Source of the DNA: Ramlibacter cellulosilyticus
GTDB taxonomy: Bacteria > Pseudomonadota > Gammaproteobacteria > Burkholderiales > Burkholderiaceae_C
Assembly (NCBI RefSeq): GCF_014297465.1
Contig: NZ_JACORT010000002.1
Span: 372,001 to 436,000 of the forward strand
Reading direction: 5' to 3'
Length of the DNA: 64,000 nucleotides
Below the pieces are notes generated by a model that saw only the letters and a program-made list of their open reading frames with translations, was not told the origin of the DNA and searched no databases. Within the stretch, counting starts at the first letter, position 1. Each line of letters opens with the position of its first letter. Position numbers and translations under genes: made by a program. Of this stretch, positions 18,779 to 26,307 are shown piece by piece.

Positions 18779-19256
18779 AAGTCGGGTTCAGGTGGGCCAG
18801 CGGCCAGCTACTGGACGCCTTCACCTCCCCCAGCGAAAAGCTCGTGTGGATGTCCTTCACGTTCGGCAGGTTGATCAGGACCTTGCGGGCGAACTGGGAG
18901 AAGGTGTCCAGGTCGCGCGAGACCACCTGCAGCTCGAAGGTGCCGGCGCCGCTGATGTAGTGGCAGGACACGATCTCCGGGATCTTGCGGATCGCGTCTT
19001 CCATCTCGCGCGTGCGCTCGCCGGTGTTGCGGTCCGCGTCCAGACGCACGAAGGCCAGCACGCCCAGGCCGATCTTGTGGCGGTCGATTTCGGCGTGGTA
19101 GCCCTTGATGAAGCCGGCCTCCTCCAGCGCCCGCACGCGGCGCCAGCAGGGCGCCGCCGACAGGCCCACGCGCTGGGCCAGCTCGGTGTTGGTCAGCCGT
19201 GCATCCGCCTGCAACTCGGTAAGGATTTGGATGTCATACCTGTCAAGTGTTTCCAT
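18777..19256 (-). CDS. Lrp/AsnC-family transcriptional regulator
   Basis: A 159-residue regulator: N-terminal winged helix (LDRYDIQILTELQADARLTN, VGLSAAPCWRRVRALEEAGF) and a C-terminal RAM/ligand-binding domain (IVSCHYISGAGTFELQVVSRDL). It is divergent from the indolepyruvate oxidoreductase gene across 128 bp, the usual arrangement for an Lrp-type activator that senses an amino acid and controls the neighbouring catabolic gene. That regulatory link is inferred from position. Its stop codon overlaps the palindromic repeat downstream. Confidence 0.93.
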   Translation of the reverse strand: METLDRYDIQILTELQADARLTNTELAQRVGLSAAPCWRRVRALEEAGFIKGYHAEIDRHKIGLGVLAFVRLDADRNTGERTREMEDAIRKIPEIVSCHYISGAGTFELQVVSRDLDTFSQFARKVLINLPNVKDIHTSFSLGEVKASSSWPLAHLNPT

Positions 19257-19384
19257 TCGGCGCGCTTTTGAGAAAGAACCTTTCCCATCTTAGGGTTTGG
19301 ACGGCATCAAAAGCAATAACGTATCGCCGCATCGGGCATACACTGTGCAGCGGCCCCTGGTCGCGTCGTGGAGACAAACGCAAG

Positions 19385-22300
19385 ATGAACGCACCCCTGC
19401 CCGAACACATCCGCAAGGCGCTCGAGACCGTCACGCTGGACGACAAGTACTCGCTCGACGTCGGCCGCGCCTTCATGAGCGGCATCCAGGCGCTGGTGAA
19501 GCTGCCCATGCTGCAGCGGCAGCGCGATGCCATGCAGGGCAGGAACACCGCCGGCTTCATCAGCGGCTACCGCGGCTCGCCCCTCGGCGGCTACGACCAG
19601 GCGCTGTGGAAGGCGAAGAAGTACCTGCAGGCGCAGAACATCGTCTTCCAGCCCGGCGTGAACGAGGAACTCGCGGCGACGGCCTTGTGGGGCACGCAGC
19701 AGATGGGTTTCGCGCCCCCCGGCAGCAACAGGTTCGACGGCGTCTTCGGCATCTGGTACGGCAAGGGTCCGGGCGTGGACCGCTGCTCCGACGTGTTCAA
19801 GCACGCCAACATGGCCGGCACCACGCCCTGGGGCGGCGTCATCGCGGTGGCCGGCGACGACCACGTCGCCAAGAGCTCCACCGCCGCCCACCAGAGCGAC
19901 CACATCTTCAAGGCCTGCGGGCTGCCGGTGTTCTTCCCGGCGACGGTGCAGGAGATCCTGGACATGGGGCTGCACGCCTTCGCCATGAGCCGCTTCTCCG
20001 GCGTGTGGGCGGGGATGAAGACGATCCAGGAGATCGTCGAATCCAGTTCGACCGCGGTGATCGACCCCGAGCGGGTGCAGATCCAGCTGCCCACGGACTT
20101 CCAGATGCCGCCCGGCGGCGTGCACATCCGCTGGCCCGACACGGCGCTGGAGCAGGAAGCGCGCCTGTACGACTTCAAGTGGTACGCCGCGCTCGCCTAC
20201 ATCCGCGCCAACCGGCTGAACTACAACGTCGTGGAGACGCCGAACGACCGCTTCGGCATCATCGCCAGCGGCAAGGCGTACAACGACACGCGCCAGGCGC
20301 TGCTGGACCTCGGCCTCGACGACGACACCTGCCGCCGCCTCGGCATCCGCCTGCACAAGGTGGGCGTCGTGTGGCCGCTGGAGGCGCAGGGCACGCGCGA
20401 GTTCGCGCAGGGCCTGCGCGAGATCCTGGTGGTGGAAGAGAAGCGCCAGGTCATCGAATACCAGCTGAAGGAAGAGCTGTACAACTGGCGCCCCGACGTG
20501 CGCCCGAACGTGCTGGGCAAGTTCGACGAAGGCGAAGGCGACTACTCGGGCGGGGAATGGTCCATGCCGAACCCGACGGCGCACACGCTCCTGCGCGCCA
20601 ACGCGGACCTGTCGCCGGCGCTGATCGCTCGCGCCATCGCGCGCCGGCTGCGCAAGCTGGGGCTGGATGCCGACGTGCAGGCGCGCATCGATGCGCAGCT
20701 CGCCATCCTGGAGGCGAAGGAACGCGCCATGCAGGTGGTGGAGGTCAAGGGCGACCGCATGCCCTGGTTCTGCTCCGGCTGCCCGCACAACACGTCCACG
20801 GTCGTGCCCGAAGGCTCGCGCGCCATGGCCGGCATCGGCTGCCACTTCATGGCGACGTGGATGGACCGGGCCACCATCGGCTTCACGCAGATGGGCGGCG
20901 AGGGCGTGCCGTGGGTCGGCCAGCAGCCCTTCTCCAACGAGAAGCACGTGTTCGCCAACCTCGGCGACGGCACCTACTTCCACAGCGGCCTGCTGGCGAT
21001 CCGCCAGTCCATCGCCGCCGGCGTCAACATCACCTACAAGGTCCTCTACAACGACGCGGTCGCGATGACCGGCGGCCAGCCCGTCGGCGAGCGCCCCGAA
21101 GGGCACACGCCGCTGCAGATCGCCCACAGCCTGGTCGCCGAAGGCGTGCGCAAGCTGGTGGTCGTGACCGACCAGCCGGAAAAGTACGACGGCGCGAAGC
21201 TGCCCGAGGGCGTGACGGTCCACCACCGCGACGAGCTCGATCGCATCCAGCGCGAGTTCCGCGAACTGGAAGGCACCACGGCGATCCTGTACGACCAGAC
21301 CTGCGCCACCGAGAAGCGGCGCCGCCGCAAGCGCGGCACGATGGTCGACCCGGCCGTGCGGGTCATGATCAACGACCTGGTCTGCGAAGGCTGCGGCGAC
21401 TGCAGCGTCAAGTCCAACTGCCTGTCCGTGGAGCCGCTGGAGACCGAGTTCGGCCGCAAGCGCACCATCAACCAGAGCACCTGCAACAAGGACACGAGCT
21501 GCCTCAAGGGCTTCTGCCCCAGCTTCGTGACCGTGGAAGGCGGGCAGCTGAAGAAGAAGGCGAAAGGCGCGGAGAAGGCGCCTTCGCCCTACGAAGGCCC
21601 CGAGCTCCCCGAGCCGCTGCTGCCCTCGACGGCGGATGCGTACGGCATCGTCGTGGCCGGCGTCGGCGGCACCGGCGTGATCACCATCGGCCAGTTGCTC
21701 GGCATGGCCGCCCACATCGAAGGCAAGGGCATCGTCACCCAGGACGCCGCCGGCCTCGCGCAGAAGGGCGGCGCGACCTGGAGCCACGTGCTGGTGGCGG
21801 ACCGGCAGGACGACATCCGCACGACGCGCGTGAGCATGGCGGCGGCGGACCTCGTGATCGGCTGCGATCCCATCGTCACCGGCGGCAAGGAAACCGTGCT
21901 GCGCATGCGCCCGGGCCGCACCCGCGTCGCCCTCAACGGCCACAGCACGCCGACCGCGGCGTTCGTGAAGAACCCCGCCTGGGAGAATCCGGAAGACGCG
22001 TGCGCGGTGGAGATCGGCAAGTCCGTCGGCGCCGACAACCTGGCCGCGTTCAACGCGGAAGGCCTCGCCGCCAGGGTGATGGGCGACAGCATCTACACCA
22101 ATCCCATCATGCTGGGCTACGCCTGGCAGAAGGGCTGGGTGCCCCTGGCGCGCGAATCCCTGCTGCGCGCCATCGAGCTCAATGGCGTGGCGGTGGAGAA
22201 CAACAAGGCCGCCTTCGAATGGGGCCGCCGCGCCGCCCACGAGCCGGAGCGCATCGCCGGCCTGCTCGCGCCCAGCGCGCAGGTGATCGAATTCAAGAAG

Positions 22301-22954
22301 CGCGAGACGCTGGACAGCGTGGTCGCGCGGCGCGTCGAGTTCCTCACCGCCTACCAGGACGCCGCGTACGCCGGGCGCTACAAGGACCTGGTCGACCGCG
22401 TGCGCGTCGCCGAACTGCCTTTCGGCAAGGCCACGCTCACCGAGACCGTGGCCAAGGGCCTGTTCCGCCTGATGGCGTACAAGGACGAATACGAGGTCGC
22501 TCGCCTGCATGCCGAGACCGGCTTCCGCGAGAAGATCGCGGAACAGTTCGAGGGCGACTTCAAGGTCCACTACCACCTCGCGCCCCCGCTGATCGCGAAG
22601 CACAACGACAAGGGCGAGCTGGTGAAGCGCAAGTTCGGCCCCTGGACCTACCAGCTGTTCCGCGTGCTGGCGAAGTTCAAGGGCCTGCGCGGCACGGCGC
22701 TGGACATCTTCGGCAGGACCGAGGAGCGCCGCACCGAGCGCGCCCTGATCGCCGAATACCGGCAGACGGTGGAGGAACTGGTGGCGGGCCTGCAGCCGGG
22801 CAACCACGCCCTGGCGGTGGAGATCGCCGGCCTGCCCGAGAAGATCCGCGGCTACGGCCACGTCAAGGCCCGCAACCTGGCCGCGACGCGGCCGGAATGG
22901 GACCGCCTGATGCAGCAGTGGCGCGCCCAGGGCGCGGAGCGCCGCGCCGCCTGA
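19385..22954 (+). CDS. Indolepyruvate ferredoxin oxidoreductase, fused alpha/beta (IorAB-like)
   Basis: A 1189-residue single-chain 2-oxoacid oxidoreductase that oxidatively decarboxylates aryl (and perhaps branched) 2-oxoacids to acyl-CoA, using TPP and Fe-S clusters. The N-terminal IorA-like part includes the TPP-binding core. A cysteine cluster follows (LVCEGCGDCSVKSNC, CNKDTSCLKGFC). The gamma/IorB-like domain starts GVGGTGVITIGQLLGMAAH. Archaeal enzymes split these subunits; the long fused form is common in aerobic proteobacteria. ATG 19385 follows a GGAGA ribosome site. It is divergent from lrp, so amino-acid-dependent control is likely. Confidence 0.93.
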   Translation: MNAPLPEHIRKALETVTLDDKYSLDVGRAFMSGIQALVKLPMLQRQRDAMQGRNTAGFISGYRGSPLGGYDQALWKAKKYLQAQNIVFQPGVNEELAATALWGTQQMGFAPPGSNRFDGVFGIWYGKGPGVDRCSDVFKHANMAGTTPWGGVIAVAGDDHVAKSSTAAHQSDHIFKACGLPVFFPATVQEILDMGLHAFAMSRFSGVWAGMKTIQEIVESSSTAVIDPERVQIQLPTDFQMPPGGVHIRWPDTALEQEARLYDFKWYAALAYIRANRLNYNVVETPNDRFGIIASGKAYNDTRQALLDLGLDDDTCRRLGIRLHKVGVVWPLEAQGTREFAQGLREILVVEEKRQVIEYQLKEELYNWRPDVRPNVLGKFDEGEGDYSGGEWSMPNPTAHTLLRANADLSPALIARAIARRLRKLGLDADVQARIDAQLAILEAKERAMQVVEVKGDRMPWFCSGCPHNTSTVVPEGSRAMAGIGCHFMATWMDRATIGFTQMGGEGVPWVGQQPFSNEKHVFANLGDGTYFHSGLLAIRQSIAAGVNITYKVLYNDAVAMTGGQPVGERPEGHTPLQIAHSLVAEGVRKLVVVTDQPEKYDGAKLPEGVTVHHRDELDRIQREFRELEGTTAILYDQTCATEKRRRRKRGTMVDPAVRVMINDLVCEGCGDCSVKSNCLSVEPLETEFGRKRTINQSTCNKDTSCLKGFCPSFVTVEGGQLKKKAKGAEKAPSPYEGPELPEPLLPSTADAYGIVVAGVGGTGVITIGQLLGMAAHIEGKGIVTQDAAGLAQKGGATWSHVLVADRQDDIRTTRVSMAAADLVIGCDPIVTGGKETVLRMRPGRTRVALNGHSTPTAAFVKNPAWENPEDACAVEIGKSVGADNLAAFNAEGLAARVMGDSIYTNPIMLGYAWQKGWVPLARESLLRAIELNGVAVENNKAAFEWGRRAAHEPERIAGLLAPSAQVIEFKKRETLDSVVARRVEFLTAYQDAAYAGRYKDLVDRVRVAELPFGKATLTETVAKGLFRLMAYKDEYEVARLHAETGFREKIAEQFEGDFKVHYHLAPPLIAKHNDKGELVKRKFGPWTYQLFRVLAKFKGLRGTALDIFGRTEERRTERALIAEYRQTVEELVAGLQPGNHALAVEIAGLPEKIRGYGHVKARNLAATRPEWDRLMQQWRAQGAERRAA

Positions 22955-22988
22955 GCCCGGCCGGCGGGCCCGCGTGCGGGGGCCCGCA

Positions 22989-22994
22989 TACAAT
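22989..22994 (+). promoter_or_regulatory. Candidate -10 box upstream of yajC
   Basis: TACAAT lies 83 bases before the yajC GTG. A GC-rich inverted repeat (about 22964-22986, GGGCCCGC...) immediately precedes it and could end the oxidoreductase transcript. The -35 region is not convincing. The rest of the 122-bp gap 22955-23076 shows nothing else. Confidence 0.35.
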
Positions 22995-23076
22995 CATCGC
23001 TCCTCCCGCGGCAGGCGTCCGGCGACCCGCCGGCTCCGCCGCGGTCGTCCCCTGGTTTTGGACCCCTGGAGCCACC

Positions 23077-23409
23077 GTGTTCATTTCTTCCGCCTACGCC
23101 CAGACGGCGCCGGCCGCCGCAGCCGGCGGCGACATGCAGTCCTCCTTCATGAGCCTGCTGCCGCTGGTGCTGATGTTCGTCGTCCTGTACTTCGTGATGA
23201 TCCGCCCGCAGATGAAGCGGCAGAAGGAACATCGCTCGATGATCGACGCGCTGGCCAAGGGCGACGAGGTCGCCACCGCCGGCGGCCTTGTCGGCAAGGT
23301 CACCAAGCTGGGCGACACTTTCCTCGGCGTGGAGATCGCCCCCGGCGTGGAAGTCCAGGTCCAGCGCACCGCCGTCGTGCAGGTGCTGCCCAAGGGCTCC
23401 GTCAAGTAA
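23077..23409 (+). CDS. yajC: Sec translocon accessory subunit YajC
   Basis: A 110-residue protein with short N-terminal FISSAYAQTAP, one TM helix (SLLPLVLMFVVLYFVMI), then RPQMKRQKEH and a small cytoplasmic domain with GDEVATAGGLVGKV. It joins SecD and SecF in the ancillary complex that helps SecYEG export. The start is GTG 23077, with GGAG 6 bases before; the family N-terminus supports it. secD begins 3 bp after its stop. Confidence 0.96.
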   Translation: MFISSAYAQTAPAAAAGGDMQSSFMSLLPLVLMFVVLYFVMIRPQMKRQKEHRSMIDALAKGDEVATAGGLVGKVTKLGDTFLGVEIAPGVEVQVQRTAVVQVLPKGSVK

Positions 23410-23412
23410 GCC

Positions 23413-25296
23413 GTGAACCGCTATCCCCTCTGGAAGTACGCGATCCTGCTGGTCGCGTTGCTCGTCGGGGTGCTCTACACCCTGCCCAATTTCTTCGGCG
23501 AGGACCCCGCGGTGCAGGTATCGTCCGGCCGCGGCAGCGTGCGCATCGACGCGTCGACCCAGGCGCGCATCGAGCAGGCGCTCGCCCAGGCCGGCATCAA
23601 GCCGCTGGGCATCGAGCGTGACCCCGCCTCGGTCAAGGTCCGCCTCGAGAGCACGGACGTCCAGCTCAAGGCCAAGGACGCGATCCAGAAGGCCCTGGCG
23701 CCGGACCCGAACGATGCCGCCTACGTGGTCGCGCTCAACCTGCTGTCCAAGACCCCCGAGTGGATGGCGTCCATCAACGCCCGCCCCATGTACCTGGGCC
23801 TGGACCTGCGCGGCGGCGTGCACTTCATGCTGCAGGTCGACATGCAGGCGGCCCTGACCAAGAAGGCCGAGTCGTACGCGGGCGACCTGCGCACCGTGCT
23901 GCGCGACAAGAACATCCGCCACGCCGGCATCAACCGCAACGGGCAGGCCGTGGAAGTCGCGTTCCGCGATCCCGCGGCGCTGACGGCGGGGCGCGCGGTG
24001 CTGGCCGACCAGTTCGCGGACCTTGTGGTGGCCGATCGCGTCAACGGCGACACCACCACGCTCGTGGCCACGCTCAAGCCCGAGGCGGCGCGCCGCGTGC
24101 AGGACCAGGCGCTGAAGCAGAACATGGTCACGCTGCACAACCGGATCAACGAGCTGGGCGTGGCCGAGCCGGTGATCCAGCAGCAGGGCGTGGAGCGCAT
24201 CGTGGTGCAGCTGCCGGGCGTGCAGGACACCTCGCGCGCCAAGGACATCCTGGGCCGCACGGCCACACTGGAAGTCCGCATGGTGGACGAGAGCACCGAA
24301 GGCCGCGCCGCCGAAGTCGGCAGCGGCCCCGTGCCTTTCGGCAGCGAGCGCTACCTGGACCGCGAAGGCCGCCCCGTCATCGTCCGCAAGCAGGTGATCC
24401 TGACGGGCGAGAACCTCACCGACGCCCAGGCCGGCTTCGACAACCAGACGCAGGAAGCCGCCGTGCACCTGACGCTGGACGCCAAGGGCGCGCGGATCTT
24501 CCGCGACGTCACCCGCGAGAACATCGGCAAGCGCATGGCGATCCTGCTGTTCGAGAAGGGCAAGGGCGAGGTCGTGACCGCGCCCGTGATCCGCAGCGAG
24601 ATCGGCGGCGGCCGCGTGCAGATCTCCGGCCGCATGACGACCGTGGAAGCCAACGACGTGGCGCTGCTGCTGCGCGCCGGCTCGCTGGCCGCGCCCATGG
24701 AGATCATCGAGGAGATGACCATCGGCCCGAGCCTCGGCGCCGAGAACATCGCCAAGGGCTTCCACAGCGTGGCCTGGGGCTTCGCCGCGATCTGCGCCTT
24801 CATGGTCGTCTACTACATGCTGTTCGGGGTGTTCTCCAGCATCGCACTGGGGGTCAACCTGCTGCTGCTGGTGGCGATCCTGTCCATGCTGCAGGCGACG
24901 CTGACGCTGCCCGGCATGGCGGCCATGGCGCTCGCGCTGGGCATGGCCATCGACTCCAACGTGCTGATCAACGAGCGGGTGCGGGAGGAGCTGCGCAACG
25001 GCGCCTCCCCGCAGGCGGCCATCCACGCCGGCTACGACCGGGCCTGGGCGACCATCCTGGACTCGAACGTCACCACGCTGATCGCCGGCGTCGCCCTGCT
25101 CGCCTTCGGCTCCGGGCCGGTCCGCGGCTTCGCGGTGGTCCACTGCATCGGCATCCTGACCTCCATGTTCTCCGCCGTCTTCTTCTCGCGCGGCCTGGTG
25201 AACCTGTGGTACGGCCGTCAGAAGAAGCTGAAGTCCGTCTCCATCGGGACGGTCTGGCGGCCGGAGGCCGATGGCGCTATAACCAAGGCCGAGTAG
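23413..25296 (+). CDS. secD: Protein translocase subunit SecD
   Basis: A 627-residue RND-fold protein with TM1 near the N-terminus (KYAILLVALLVGVLYTL), D1 motif YLGLDLRGGVHF and a large periplasmic P1 head. TM2-6 carry GAENIAKGFHSV and ALALGMAIDSNVLINERVREE. With SecF it uses the proton gradient to pull exported proteins out of SecYEG. GTG start at 23413, 3 bp after yajC; secF follows after 44 bp. Confidence 0.97.
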   Translation: MNRYPLWKYAILLVALLVGVLYTLPNFFGEDPAVQVSSGRGSVRIDASTQARIEQALAQAGIKPLGIERDPASVKVRLESTDVQLKAKDAIQKALAPDPNDAAYVVALNLLSKTPEWMASINARPMYLGLDLRGGVHFMLQVDMQAALTKKAESYAGDLRTVLRDKNIRHAGINRNGQAVEVAFRDPAALTAGRAVLADQFADLVVADRVNGDTTTLVATLKPEAARRVQDQALKQNMVTLHNRINELGVAEPVIQQQGVERIVVQLPGVQDTSRAKDILGRTATLEVRMVDESTEGRAAEVGSGPVPFGSERYLDREGRPVIVRKQVILTGENLTDAQAGFDNQTQEAAVHLTLDAKGARIFRDVTRENIGKRMAILLFEKGKGEVVTAPVIRSEIGGGRVQISGRMTTVEANDVALLLRAGSLAAPMEIIEEMTIGPSLGAENIAKGFHSVAWGFAAICAFMVVYYMLFGVFSSIALGVNLLLLVAILSMLQATLTLPGMAAMALALGMAIDSNVLINERVREELRNGASPQAAIHAGYDRAWATILDSNVTTLIAGVALLAFGSGPVRGFAVVHCIGILTSMFSAVFFSRGLVNLWYGRQKKLKSVSIGTVWRPEADGAITKAE

Positions 25297-25340
25297 AAAA
25301 ACATGCGCACGGCGCCTTGCGCCCAAGCTAAGGACAAGTA

Positions 25341-26294
25341 GTGGAGTTTTTCAAGATCCGCCGGGACATCCCGTTCATGAAGAACGCGCTGGTGTTCAAC
25401 GTGATTTCCTTCGTCACGTTCCTCGCCGCGGTGTTCTTCCTCGTGACGCGGGGGCTGCACCTGTCCGTCGAATTCACCGGCGGCACGGTGATGGAGGTGA
25501 GCTATTCGCAGCCCGCCGACATCGAGAAGGTCCGCCAGGCCGTCGCCGGCCTGGGCTACGCGGACGTGCAGGTGCAGAACTTCGGCACCGCCCGCGACGT
25601 CCTGATCCGCCTTCCGGCGCAGAAAGGCGTCAGTTCCGCGCAACAGAGCGAGCGCACCCTGGCCGCCCTGAAAGCCGGCGATCCGGGCGTCAGCATGCGG
25701 CGCGTCGAGTTCGTGGGCCCGCAGGTCGGCGAGGAGCTCGTCTCCAACGGCCTGAAGGCGCTGGCCATGGTGGTCGTGGGCATCATGATCTACCTGGCCG
25801 TGCGCTTCGAATGGAAGTTCGCGGTCGCCGCGATCATCGCCAACCTGCACGACGTGATCATCATCCTGGGCTTCTTCGCCTTCTTCCAGTGGGAGTTCTC
25901 GCTGGCGGTGCTGGCGGCGGTGCTCGCGGTCCTGGGCTACTCGGTCAACGAGTCGGTGGTGATCTTCGACCGGATCCGCGAGACCTTCCGCCGCCAGCGC
26001 AAGATGAGCACGGTGGAGGTCATCGACCACGCGATCACGTCGACGATCAGCCGCACCATCATCACCCACGGCTCCACCCAGATGATGGTGCTGTCGATGC
26101 TGCTGTTCGGCGGCGCGACGCTGCACTATTTCGCGATGGCGCTGACGGTCGGCATCCTGTTCGGCATCTATTCGTCGGTGTTCGTGGCGGCGGCCATCGC
26201 CATGTGGCTGGGCGTCAAGCGCGAGGACATGGTCAAGGCCACGTCCAGGCGCGAGGGCGACCCGAACGATCCCAACGCCGGCGCCACCGTCTGA
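25341..26294 (+). CDS. secF: Protein translocase subunit SecF
   Basis: A 317-residue SecF with a TM helix at about 18-38, VEFTGGTVMEVSYS, a short periplasmic domain and five helices including GYSVNESVVIFDRIRE and STISRTIITHGSTQ. It partners SecD. The start is GTG 25341 preceded by AAGGAC. The next gene begins 13 bp after the stop, so the translocon operon probably continues into the DUF1631 gene. Confidence 0.97.
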   Translation: MEFFKIRRDIPFMKNALVFNVISFVTFLAAVFFLVTRGLHLSVEFTGGTVMEVSYSQPADIEKVRQAVAGLGYADVQVQNFGTARDVLIRLPAQKGVSSAQQSERTLAALKAGDPGVSMRRVEFVGPQVGEELVSNGLKALAMVVVGIMIYLAVRFEWKFAVAAIIANLHDVIIILGFFAFFQWEFSLAVLAAVLAVLGYSVNESVVIFDRIRETFRRQRKMSTVEVIDHAITSTISRTIITHGSTQMMVLSMLLFGGATLHYFAMALTVGILFGIYSSVFVAAAIAMWLGVKREDMVKATSRREGDPNDPNAGATV

Positions 26295-26307
26295 GGACCC
26301 AGCGCGC

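Noticed and set aside
19297..23409. Long frames on both strands around the indolepyruvate oxidoreductase (for example 19307-22993 minus and 19297-23409 plus)
   Set aside because: The oxidoreductase frame alone has the Fe-S cysteines and Rossmann motifs; the others are Arg- or His-rich shadows.
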